Source: Zhengella mangrovi
GTDB lineage: Bacteria > Pseudomonadota > Alphaproteobacteria > Rhizobiales > Rhizobiaceae
Length of the DNA: 64,000 nucleotides
Direction of reading: 5' to 3'
Assembly: GCF_002727065.1 (NCBI RefSeq)
Contig: NZ_PDVP01000002.1
Span: forward strand, 186,001 to 250,000
Positions 35,676 to 43,124 of this stretch are shown in pieces (the stretch's first letter is position 1; every line of letters begins with the position of its first letter). A program made the position numbers and the translations under genes. The notes under the pieces were generated by a model. That model was not told where the DNA came from and did not search any database. It was given only the letters and a program-made list of their open reading frames with translations.

Positions 35676-35687
35676 ATTTGCGCAAAT
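35676..35687. promoter_or_regulatory. palindromic operator between the Lrp gene and ald
   Basis: Perfect 12-bp palindrome ATTTGCGCAAAT in the divergent gap, AT-rich arms around GCGC, plausible Lrp-type half-sites. It lies about 30 bases before the regulator start and 100 bases before ald. Confidence 0.6.
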
Positions 35688-35789
35688 TTCCGCCAAACTT
35701 TCAAGCGGAGCCATGGAACAACGCAAGCCCATTCCGCGTTTTTTCCAACACAATGAGTTGCATGTGAATTCGCCGTCGAGGAGAACGCC

Positions 35790-36908
35790 ATGCGTGTCGG
35801 TTGCCCCAAGGAAATCAAGAACCACGAATACCGCGTCGGCCTGACGCCCGGGTCCGTTCGTGAATACGTCGCCCACGGTCACGATGTGATCGTCGAAACA
35901 GGCGCCGGCGCCGGGATCGGTGCCGACGACCATGCCTATCGCGCGGCTGGCGCGACCATCGTGAAGACCGCCGAAGAGGTGTTCGCCAAGGCCGACATGA
36001 TCGTCAAGGTCAAGGAGCCGCAGCCATCGGAATGGGTGCAGCTTCGCGAAGGCCAGATCCTCTATACCTACCTTCACCTCGCGCCGGACCCGGACCAGAC
36101 CCGTGGCCTGGTCGAAAGCGGCGTGACCGCCGTCGCCTATGAAACGGTGACGGACGATCGCGGCGGGCTGCCGCTGCTCGCACCGATGTCGGAAGTGGCC
36201 GGCCGTCTGGCCATCCAGGCCGGCGCGACGGCACTGCAGAAGGCCGATGGCGGCCGCGGCGTGCTGCTCGGCGGCGTTCCCGGCGTTCTGCCGGGCAAGG
36301 TCGCCGTGATCGGTGGCGGCGTGGTCGGCCTGAATGCCGCGAAGATGGCGGTCGGCCTCGGCGCCGACGTGACCATCATCGACCGGTCGATCCCGCGCCT
36401 GCGCCAGCTCGACGATATCTTCAACGGGCGCATTCACACCCGCTACTCGACCGTCGAGGCGCTGGAAGAGGAATGCTTCTCCGCCGATTGCGTGATCGGC
36501 GCGGTGCTCATTCCCGGCGCGGCGGCGCCCAAGCTGGTGTCGCGCGAAATGCTGTCCGGCATGAAGCAGGGCGCGGTGCTCGTGGATGTCGCCATCGACC
36601 AGGGCGGCTGCTTCGAGACGAGCAAGGCCACGACCCATGCCGAGCCGACCTACGCGGTTGACGGCATCATCCACTATTGCGTCGCCAACATGCCGGGCGC
36701 CGTCCCGGTCACGTCGGCCCATGCGCTCAACAACGCCACCCTGCACTATGGCCTGCAACTGGCCGACAAGGGGTTGAAGGCGCTGACCGACAATCCGCAC
36801 CTGCGCAACGGGCTCAACGTGCATCGTGGACGGATCACCAACGCGGCCGTCGCGGACGCCCTGGGCTACGAGATGGCCGAACCGGCACAGGCCCTGAAGG
36901 TCGCCTGA
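35790..36908 (+). CDS. ald: alanine dehydrogenase
   Basis: NAD-dependent interconversion of L-alanine with pyruvate and ammonia. 372 residues, standard. N-terminus [23 protein letters not shown] motif [23 protein letters not shown], and [17 protein letters not shown] near the end. Controlled by the divergent Lrp-type gene. Followed by a hairpin. Confidence 0.97.
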   Translation: MRVGCPKEIKNHEYRVGLTPGSVREYVAHGHDVIVETGAGAGIGADDHAYRAAGATIVKTAEEVFAKADMIVKVKEPQPSEWVQLREGQILYTYLHLAPDPDQTRGLVESGVTAVAYETVTDDRGGLPLLAPMSEVAGRLAIQAGATALQKADGGRGVLLGGVPGVLPGKVAVIGGGVVGLNAAKMAVGLGADVTIIDRSIPRLRQLDDIFNGRIHTRYSTVEALEEECFSADCVIGAVLIPGAAAPKLVSREMLSGMKQGAVLVDVAIDQGGCFETSKATTHAEPTYAVDGIIHYCVANMPGAVPVTSAHALNNATLHYGLQLADKGLKALTDNPHLRNGLNVHRGRITNAAVADALGYEMAEPAQALKVA

Positions 36909-36989
36909 CGGCTCCTCCCGTCCGGCCGCCCGCCCCGACAGGTCGGCGCCGATCGACACGGTTGCATCGGCTCCGGGCCGGACAGAAAG

Positions 36990-37016
36990 AAGGCCCGCCG
37001 GATTCCGGCGGGCCTT
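36990..37016. terminator. hairpin between ald and the OmpA-like gene
   Basis: Perfect stem AAGGCCCGCCGG / CCGGCGGGCCTT with ATT loop, followed by a T-poor CTTCGTCGTTT. Probably serves both converging genes. Confidence 0.75.
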
Positions 37017-37038
37017 CGTCGTTTCGCGGCCGCCGGTC

Positions 37039-37611
37039 TCAGCGGCGAATGACGTCGGTGATCCGGCGCAGCGTCACCCGGCGGTTGCGCCATTCCTCGT
37101 AGGGCACCGGCACCAGCAGATAGTCCTCGCCATAGCCGACCGTTTCCATGGCATCCCACGGAATGCCGAACTCGCGGTTGAGCACCCGGGCAAGCGAGAG
37201 AGCGCGGCGTTCCGAGAGAACCTGGTTGGAGGCGCGCGATCCGACGGCGTCGGTGTGGCCCTCGATCAGGAAGATCTCGTCCCGGCGGCGCAGGATGTTG
37301 CGCATGGCGATGGCGATCTGCTCGACCTTGTCGAACTCGCGGTACGGGATCTCGGCGGACCCGAAGGCGAAGTTGATCGCCTGGATGTCAATCGAGGGCG
37401 CATAGTCGCGGCGGATCTCGGGCCGGCGCTTCAGTTCCTCGACCGTGATGCGCCGTTCGGGCCGCATGTGGCGTTGGGGCGCGGCTTCCAGCTTGCGCTC
37501 GATCGTGTCCGCTGTCGGCGCGGACAACTGGGGCTGTGCAAGGGCGGCGGCCGGCAGCATTGCAGCGGCCAGCGCACCGGACGCCATGGTGAAAAGCGCG
37601 CGACGGTTCAT
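37039..37611 (-). CDS. OmpA-family peptidoglycan-associated protein
   Basis: 190 residues with a signal peptide (MNRRALFTMASGALAAAMLPAAALA), a 60-residue linker and a C-terminal OmpA-like domain: NFAFGSAEIPYREFDKVEQIA, then IEGHTDAVGSRASNQVLSERRALSL and the characteristic Asp/Arg pair for diaminopimelate binding. Periplasmic, non-covalently bound to the wall. Start has GGAAGGA ten bases upstream. Separate from the GNAT operon by about 97 bases. Confidence 0.9.
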   Translation of the reverse strand: MNRRALFTMASGALAAAMLPAAALAQPQLSAPTADTIERKLEAAPQRHMRPERRITVEELKRRPEIRRDYAPSIDIQAINFAFGSAEIPYREFDKVEQIAIAMRNILRRRDEIFLIEGHTDAVGSRASNQVLSERRALSLARVLNREFGIPWDAMETVGYGEDYLLVPVPYEEWRNRRVTLRRITDVIRR

Positions 37612-37708
37612 GGTGACGATGTTCCTTCCAATAGTTCCGTTACCGCGAGAATGACAAATCCTTGCTGAATTGGCGATGAATGCGCCGTTCAGCAGGACCG
37701 ATTTCCGT

Positions 37709-38236
37709 TCACTCGTCCGGCGCTTCCCAGGCCTCGACGCGATCCATCGACCAGGACACGGGGCGAAAGCCGGCCTTCTGGTAAAGGACCAGGGCACGGG
37801 GGCTGTCCAGCGTGTTGGTCTGGAGCGTGATCCTGCGCGGATCATGGGCGAAGGCGGCCTGGATCGCTTCGGAGAGGAAGAAGCGGGCAAGGCCCCTGCC
37901 CTGGAAATCCGGCAGCAGGCCGAAATAGACGATTTCGACCGCATCTGGCAGGCGTGCCCGGTCCAGTTCGAAGAAGCCGGCCGGCGCCCCTTCGCAGTAG
38001 AGCACCGAAATATCGGTGGTTTCGGCATGGATCTGCGCGGCAAGGTCGGCGTCGTGCAGGTTGCGCCGCATCTTCCAGTGATGCGGACGACCGACCTGTT
38101 CGTAGAGCCAGCGATAGTAGGCCAGCGGGATGTCCGGCGCCCGCATCAGGGTAAGACGACACCCCAGTGGCATCGGCACGCGCGGCGGCCGGCCGCTCAT
38201 TTCCAGATGGGTGACGCGGGTCTCCAGCGTCGCCAT
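37709..38236 (-). CDS. GNAT family N-acetyltransferase
   Basis: 175 residues. Acetyl-CoA motif A appears as IVYFGLLPDFQGRGLARFFLSEAI, then LQTNTLDSPRALVLYQKAGFRPV. Start ATG MATLETRVTHLE, five bases after the sulfurtransferase stop. Last gene of the cysK operon. Substrate unknown. Confidence 0.88.
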   Translation of the reverse strand: MATLETRVTHLEMSGRPPRVPMPLGCRLTLMRAPDIPLAYYRWLYEQVGRPHHWKMRRNLHDADLAAQIHAETTDISVLYCEGAPAGFFELDRARLPDAVEIVYFGLLPDFQGRGLARFFLSEAIQAAFAHDPRRITLQTNTLDSPRALVLYQKAGFRPVSWSMDRVEAWEAPDE

Positions 38237-38241
38237 GGCTT

Positions 38242-39093
38242 TCAGGGTCCGGTTTCCACCGGAGTCTGGTCGTGGCCGCCCCATTCGGTCCACGAGCCAT
38301 CATAGAGACGATGGTCGCGGTGGCCGATCTGCTCCAGCGCGAGGATCAGCACCGCCGCGGTCACGCCGGAACCACAAGAGGTGACGACGGGTTTCGCCAG
38401 GTCGATGCCCGACGCCTCGAACCGGGCCTGGAGGTCTTCCGGCGGCAGCAGCCTGCCTTCCCGGGACAGTTCCAGCGCCGGCACGTTGAAGGCCCCTGGC
38501 ATGTGGCCGGAGCGGACGCCCGGCCTCGGCTCGGGTTCGCTACCGGCAAAGCGTCCGCTCGGCCGCGCATCGGCGACCTGGGCGCCGCCCGTGTCGACGA
38601 TCCGGCGCATCTCGTCGAGGGTGACGACCGCCGCCCTGTCGAAATCCGGCTTGAAATAGGCGCCGGCGCAATGGGTGGGATCCGCCGTCAGCGGGCGGCC
38701 TTCCCGCTTCCAGCCGTCCAGTCCGCCTTCCAGCACGTGTACGTCTTTCGCGCCGAAGGTCCGGAAGAGCCACCAGACGCGCGGCGCGGAAAAGAAGCCC
38801 GGACCGTCATAGACGACGATCGTGTCATGGGACGTGATTCCCATGGAACTGGCGTGACGCTCGAATTCCAGCGGCGACGGCAAGGCGTGCGGCAGCGCAT
38901 TGCCGGGATCGACCACGAGGTCATGGTCGAAGAAGACGGCACCCGGGATGTGGCCGGCGGCATATTCGGCCTTCGCATCGCGGTCCTGCGTGGGCAGGTA
39001 CCAGGAGCCGTCGATGATGGACAGGCCCGGCTTGCCCAGGCGCTCCTCCAGCCAGTCGGCGGTCACGATCACGGGGGTCTCGTCGCTGCTCAT
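38242..39093 (-). CDS. sseA: 3-mercaptopyruvate/thiosulfate sulfurtransferase
   Basis: 283 residues, two rhodanese domains. Active Cys240 in SCGSGVTAAVL; the CG[S/T]GVT loop marks mercaptopyruvate sulfurtransferases. N-terminal domain shows IIDGSWYLPTQDRDA and GHIPGAVFFD. Start ATG MSSDETPV, five bases after the GFA gene stop. Degrades cysteine-derived mercaptopyruvate, fitting the operon with cysK. Confidence 0.93.
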   Translation of the reverse strand: MSSDETPVIVTADWLEERLGKPGLSIIDGSWYLPTQDRDAKAEYAAGHIPGAVFFDHDLVVDPGNALPHALPSPLEFERHASSMGITSHDTIVVYDGPGFFSAPRVWWLFRTFGAKDVHVLEGGLDGWKREGRPLTADPTHCAGAYFKPDFDRAAVVTLDEMRRIVDTGGAQVADARPSGRFAGSEPEPRPGVRSGHMPGAFNVPALELSREGRLLPPEDLQARFEASGIDLAKPVVTSCGSGVTAAVLILALEQIGHRDHRLYDGSWTEWGGHDQTPVETGP

Positions 39094-39098
39094 CTCGC

Positions 39099-39572
39099 TC
39101 AATCCGTCCTGTTTCCTGTTCGCACGTGCCATTGCTCGATGGATTCGTCGGGGTATCCATCATGGCAACGGGTTGCATCCGGTCCCGGATCTTCCACCCA
39201 ATCCGGCTTGAATTCCAGCATGATGTGCGTCGTTTCGGCAGGTGCGGGCAGAGGCGTGTCGACGGCGGACGCAAAGGGATGGACCAGGTCGGGCCAGCGC
39301 GGGTCGTAGAGCCAGAGGCCGGAGCCGCAGCGGCTGCAGAAGTGCCGCTCGGCCGGGCTTTCCCCGCTGTCTATGCGCGCGTGGTAGATCGATATGGCGT
39401 CGCGGCCGGTCACCTCCAGCGTCGCGGCATCGCCCTTCAGGTTGATGGCATAGCCGCCACCGCCCTGGGTCTTGCGGCATATGGAGCAGTAGCAGCGCTG
39501 ATAGGGAACCGGCGTCGTGCTGTCGCAGGAATAGCGTACCGCGCCGCAGTGACAGGAGCCGTTCAGCTTCAT
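39099..39572 (-). CDS. GFA/CENP-V family zinc protein
   Basis: 157 residues. Zinc cysteines as CHCGAVRY, CYCSICRKTQGGGGYAIN and CSRCGSGLWLYD, the pattern of glutathione-dependent formaldehyde-activating enzyme-like proteins. True Gfa activity is disputed in the family. Start two bases after the alaX stop, in the cysK operon, which suggests a link with thiol adducts. Confidence 0.92.
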   Translation of the reverse strand: MKLNGSCHCGAVRYSCDSTTPVPYQRCYCSICRKTQGGGGYAINLKGDAATLEVTGRDAISIYHARIDSGESPAERHFCSRCGSGLWLYDPRWPDLVHPFASAVDTPLPAPAETTHIMLEFKPDWVEDPGPDATRCHDGYPDESIEQWHVRTGNRTD

Positions 39573-39574
39573 GG

Positions 39575-40315
39575 CTATGCCCCCGGCAGGTCACCGAAGC
39601 GGATCCGGAAGCGGCGGTTCTCCCGCCCCTTCTTCTCGATCTTGCCGATGTGGATGGCGCCCACTTCCTCGGTGGTCGAAACATGAGTGCCGCCGCAGGG
39701 CTGGCTGTCCACCTGGCCATCCTCGCCGATGCAGACCAGGCGAATGGTGCCCGAACCGGACGGCGGGCGGACATTCTTCGACTTCACAAGGCCCGGATTG
39801 GCAGCAAGGTCGTCCTCGGTGATGAGGCGCGTGAAGACGGGATGCTTCCCGTTCACGAGGTCCATCAGGCGCTCGCTCACCTCTTCCTTGGAAAAGGAGG
39901 CGTCGGGAATGTCGAAATCGACCCGGCTCTCTTCCTCGCCGACCGATGCGCCGGTGATCGGATAGGGACAGACGACGGTGAGCAGGTGGCAGGCAGTGTG
40001 CATGCGCATCAGCCTGTAGCGCCGTTCCCAGTCCACATGGAGCACCAGCGTCTCGCCGATCTCCGGCACCGGCTGGTCGTTGGCCGGGACGTGGATGATC
40101 TCTTCCTTGGTCTCGCCGGTCACGGTGGCCGCGACCGCGATCATGCTGCCGTCGGCCCGCTCGAACCGGCCGGTGTCGCCCGGCTGGCCGCCGGAGGTCG
40201 CGTAGAAGACGGTGCGGTCGAGGATGATGCCGCCGCGATCATTGATCGCCACGACCCGGCCCTCGGCGGTCGACAGGTAGGCGTCGTCGCGGAACAGGCA
40301 TTCTGTGGCGCTCAT
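39575..40315 (-). CDS. alaX: alanyl-tRNA editing protein AlaX-type
   Basis: 246 residues. Free-standing editing domain that hydrolyses mischarged Ser- or Gly-tRNA-Ala. Zinc ligands visible as HTACHLL (HxxxH) and QPCGGTHVSTTEEV (CxxxH); the beta-barrel N-terminus contains GGIILDRTVFYATSGGQPGDTG. Start ATG overlaps the cysK stop by four bases. Its coupling with cysteine synthase is noteworthy but seen in relatives. Confidence 0.92.
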   Translation of the reverse strand: MSATECLFRDDAYLSTAEGRVVAINDRGGIILDRTVFYATSGGQPGDTGRFERADGSMIAVAATVTGETKEEIIHVPANDQPVPEIGETLVLHVDWERRYRLMRMHTACHLLTVVCPYPITGASVGEEESRVDFDIPDASFSKEEVSERLMDLVNGKHPVFTRLITEDDLAANPGLVKSKNVRPPSGSGTIRLVCIGEDGQVDSQPCGGTHVSTTEEVGAIHIGKIEKKGRENRRFRIRFGDLPGA

Positions 40316-41349
40316 GCCTCGACGTCCTCGTAGGGCACCGCGATGGTGCTCGTGCCTTCCATCCAGGCCGGGAATGGCAAGTCCTTGGAGCGCAGGAATT
40401 CCGGGTTGAACAGCTTGGACTGGTAGCGGGTGCCATAGTCGCAGAGGACCGTCACGATGGTGTGGCCGGGGCCGAGTTCGCGGGCAAGGCGGATGGCGCC
40501 GGCGATGTTGATGCCGGACGAGCCGCCGAGGCAGAGGCCCTCCTGCTGGACCAGGTCGAAGACGATCGGCAGGGCCTCGGCGTCGGGCACCTGGTAGGCG
40601 AAATCCGGCGTGAAACCGTCGAGGTTGGCGGTGATCCGGCCCTGGCCGATGCCCTCGGTGATCGAGGAGCCTTCCGACTTCATCTCGCCGGTCGTGTAGT
40701 AGCTGTAGAGCGCGGCGCCGAGCGGATCGGCAAGCGCGATCTTGATGTCCGCGTTCTTCGCCTTCAGGCCGATGGCCGTTCCGGCGAGCGTCCCGCCCGT
40801 TCCCACGGCGGCAACGAAGCCGTCGACCTTGCCGCCCGTCTGCGCCCAGATCTCCTCGGCGGTGGTGGCGACATGCCCCTCGCGGTTGGCAACGTTGTCG
40901 AACTGGTTGGCCCAGACGGCGCCATGCGGGCTGGACGCGGCAAGCTGTTCGGCCAGGCGGCCGGAAACCTTCACGTAGTTGTTCGGATTGCGGTAGGGTA
41001 CCGCCGGAACCTCGATCAGTTCCGCGCCCAGAACGCGCAGAGCGTCCTTCTTTTCCTGGCTCTGGGTTTCGGGAATCACGATGACGGTGCGGTAGCCAAG
41101 CGCCTTGGCCACCACGGTCAGGCCGATGCCGGTGTTTCCTGCCGTGCCCTCGACAACGATCCCGCCCGGTTCCAGCAGGCCGCGGCGCTCGGCGTCGCGA
41201 ATGATGAACAGCCCGGCCCGGTCCTTGACCGACTGGCCGGGGTTCATGAACTCGGCCTTGCCATAGATCTCGCAGCCGGTTTCTTCCGATGCCTTTTTCA
41301 GGCGAATGAGCGGCGTGTTGCCAATGCACTCAAGGACAGACGCAGTCAT
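40312..41349 (-). CDS. cysK: cysteine synthase A
   Basis: O-acetylserine sulfhydrylase, PLP fold type II, 345 residues. PLP Lys in NPGQSVKDRAG; phosphate loop GTGGTLAGTAIGL; substrate loop EGTAGNTGIGLTV. First gene of the five-gene operon cysK-alaX-GFA-sseA-GNAT with overlaps or gaps of five bases or less. Start ATG MTASVLECIGNTPL; weak GGGAA site. Divergent from a ChrR-like gene. Confidence 0.95.
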   Translation of the reverse strand: MTASVLECIGNTPLIRLKKASEETGCEIYGKAEFMNPGQSVKDRAGLFIIRDAERRGLLEPGGIVVEGTAGNTGIGLTVVAKALGYRTVIVIPETQSQEKKDALRVLGAELIEVPAVPYRNPNNYVKVSGRLAEQLAASSPHGAVWANQFDNVANREGHVATTAEEIWAQTGGKVDGFVAAVGTGGTLAGTAIGLKAKNADIKIALADPLGAALYSYYTTGEMKSEGSSITEGIGQGRITANLDGFTPDFAYQVPDAEALPIVFDLVQQEGLCLGGSSGINIAGAIRLARELGPGHTIVTVLCDYGTRYQSKLFNPEFLRSKDLPFPAWMEGTSTIAVPYEDVEA

Positions 41350-41462
41350 GATATTCCCGTATGTTCGATGTTGTGGCGAGGGTATGGACCCGGGACGCAG
41401 CATGCAAGCGCGGTTTTTCCGCCCGCCGGCCGTCTCCCGCAGTTTTTGACTGCAGGAGGCGA

Positions 41463-41480
41463 AAAACACGGTCGTGTTTT
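41463..41480. promoter_or_regulatory. 18-bp dyad in the cysK / ChrR-like divergent gap
   Basis: Inverted repeat AAAACACG-GT-CGTGTTTT, perfect 8-bp arms. About 114 bases before cysK, so more likely an operator than a terminator; there is no gene ending here. Confidence 0.55.
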
Positions 41481-41485
41481 GCCGG

Positions 41486-41515
41486 TGATCCGGATTGCAC
41501 AGGACGGCGTAACTC
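41486..41515 (+). promoter_or_regulatory. candidate ECF sigma-E (ChrR-type) promoter
   Basis: TGATCC (41486-41491), 18-base spacer, TAACTC (41510-41515). This resembles the -35 TGATCC and -10 TAA-containing elements reported for Rhodobacter sigma-E. It would give a leader of about 50 bases before the TTG start of the ChrR-like gene. Confidence 0.45.
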
Positions 41516-41571
41516 ATGCAAATACCATGTATGCTGCAGCACTGGTGCCGTTGCGGCCAGAGGACAGACGA

Positions 41572-42222
41572 TTGAAGAACACGGAAACACAGGAACGGAT
41601 CGACGCGCTGCTGGCGCGGTACGTGGCCGGGCTTCTGCCCGAGCCGGCGCGCGTGCTCGTGGATGCCCATCTCGAGCTCTCGACCGCCAACCGCGGCATG
41701 GTGGCCAGTCTCGAAACCCTGGCCGGCGATGCGCTGGACCGGATCGAGCCGAAGATGCTGGTCGGGGCGGATGCCTGCCTGGAGCGGATTTTCGAGGCGC
41801 CAGCGCCGCAGATCCGGCTGCCGGACCGCACCCCGGCCAAGGGGCTCCTCCCCCGCGCCATCGCCGATTTCATCGGCATGAGCGAGGACGAGATCCCGTG
41901 GAAGACCAGGATGCCCGGGTTCCGCGATTTCGAACTTGGCGAGATCGACGGATGCGAGGTCGAACTCTTCTGGATCAAGCCGGGCCGCGCGATCCCGAAG
42001 CACACGCACGAGGGCATGGAACTGTCGCTGGTGCTGGATGGCGCGTTCAACGATGACACCGGGCACTACGGGCGCGGCGACATCTCGGTCAACGACGAGA
42101 CCGTGGATCATCGTCCGGTGGCCGAAAAGTTCACCCCCTGCATCGGGATGGCGGTCACCGACGGACCGCTGCGGCTGACCGGATCGCTGGGCCAGCGCCT
42201 CTCCGACATACTCTGGGCCTAA
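41572..42222 (+). CDS. ChrR-like cupin protein lacking the anti-sigma zinc ligands
   Basis: 216 residues. Aligns over its length with ChrR, the zinc anti-sigma factor of sigma-E. The N-terminal helices keep DALLARYVAGLLPE, but the zinc motif HxnHxxxCxxC is reduced to His33 with Ser37 and Asn40 at the two Cys positions, and the first His is absent. The C-terminal cupin keeps all ligands: His144, His146, Glu150 (PKHTHEGME) and His180 (TVDHRPVAE). Start taken at the TTG with AGAGGA upstream; ATG at 41527 adds 15 residues but has no ribosome site. No sigma-factor gene is adjacent. May be a cupin-only sensor or an anti-sigma with altered binding. Confidence 0.85.
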   Translation: MKNTETQERIDALLARYVAGLLPEPARVLVDAHLELSTANRGMVASLETLAGDALDRIEPKMLVGADACLERIFEAPAPQIRLPDRTPAKGLLPRAIADFIGMSEDEIPWKTRMPGFRDFELGEIDGCEVELFWIKPGRAIPKHTHEGMELSLVLDGAFNDDTGHYGRGDISVNDETVDHRPVAEKFTPCIGMAVTDGPLRLTGSLGQRLSDILWA

Positions 42223-42245
42223 ACGTCCATCGCATCACGCATCGC

Positions 42246-42276
42246 ACGCCCGCCGGGAAACCGGCGGGCGTCTTTT
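42246..42276 (+). terminator. rho-independent terminator of the ChrR-like gene
   Basis: Perfect 11-bp stem ACGCCCGCCGG / CCGGCGGGCGT with GAAA loop, then CTTTT, 23 bases after the stop codon. Separates it from the SDR gene. Confidence 0.88.
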
Positions 42277-42317
42277 CGCGTAGTATCCGGCAGAGCGAAT
42301 GACAACTGGAGCCCGCC

Positions 42318-43118
42318 ATGCCCCTGTATCGAGCCCGGCCGGAAGACGGCATCGCGTGGATCACGGGCGCTTCGACCGGCATCGGCCGCGACGTGGCCCT
42401 GAAACTGGCGGCCAGGGGCTGGCACGTCGTGGCGACCGCGCGCAGCACCGACAAGCTGGCAACGCTCGAGGCCGAGGCGACCGCCCTGCCCGGCACCATC
42501 ACGCCAGCGGCATGCGACGTGACGGATGAAGCGTCGATGCAGGCGCTCGCCGCCGCGCTCGAGGACGCACATGGGCGGATCGCCCTGGCGCTCTTCGTCG
42601 CCGGCAATTACTGGCCGGTGCGCGGCGAAAATCCCGATCCGGACAATTTCCGCAAGACCTACGAGATCAACCTGTTCGGTGTGCTCAACGGCCTCCTGCC
42701 GGCGGCTCGGGCCATGCGCGCGCATGGCGGCGGTCACATCGGCATCGTCGGCTCGGTTTCGTCCTATGGCGGCCTGCCACTCGCGTCGGCCTACGGGGGG
42801 TCCAAGGCTGCCGTGAACTACCTGGCGCAGTCGCTGAAATTCGACTTCGACAAGATGAACATCCGGCTGCAGGTCTTCAACCCGGGCTTCGTCGACACGC
42901 CGCTGACCGAGCAGAACCGCTTTCCCATGCCGTTCCTGATGACGGCGGACGACGCCGCGCAGCGGGTCGTCTCCGGGCTCGACAGCGGCGGGTTCGAGGT
43001 CGCCTTCCCGCGCCGCTTCGCGCTGTTGCTGAAGGCGGTGAACCTGCTGCCCTGGAGCCTCTATTTCCCGGTGATGAGCCGCGCCATGGGCTGGAACAAG
43101 CGGCCGCTGCGCGACTGA
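42318..43118 (+). CDS. short-chain dehydrogenase/reductase
   Basis: 266 residues. NAD(P) motif TGASTGIG, conserved NPG and active-site Ser/Tyr/Lys (GSVSSYGG, then YGGSKAAV). An SDR and a GPH transporter next to a ChrR-type gene recall ChrR/sigma-E regulon clusters. Substrate unknown. Confidence 0.92.
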   Translation: MPLYRARPEDGIAWITGASTGIGRDVALKLAARGWHVVATARSTDKLATLEAEATALPGTITPAACDVTDEASMQALAAALEDAHGRIALALFVAGNYWPVRGENPDPDNFRKTYEINLFGVLNGLLPAARAMRAHGGGHIGIVGSVSSYGGLPLASAYGGSKAAVNYLAQSLKFDFDKMNIRLQVFNPGFVDTPLTEQNRFPMPFLMTADDAAQRVVSGLDSGGFEVAFPRRFALLLKAVNLLPWSLYFPVMSRAMGWNKRPLRD

Positions 43119-43124
43119 GCGGGC

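Noticed and set aside
40462-42222. Very long plus-strand ORF (586 codons) ending with the ChrR-like protein
   Set aside because: Its first two thirds are the antisense of cysK, with composition typical of a shadow frame; only the part from about 41572 is a real gene.
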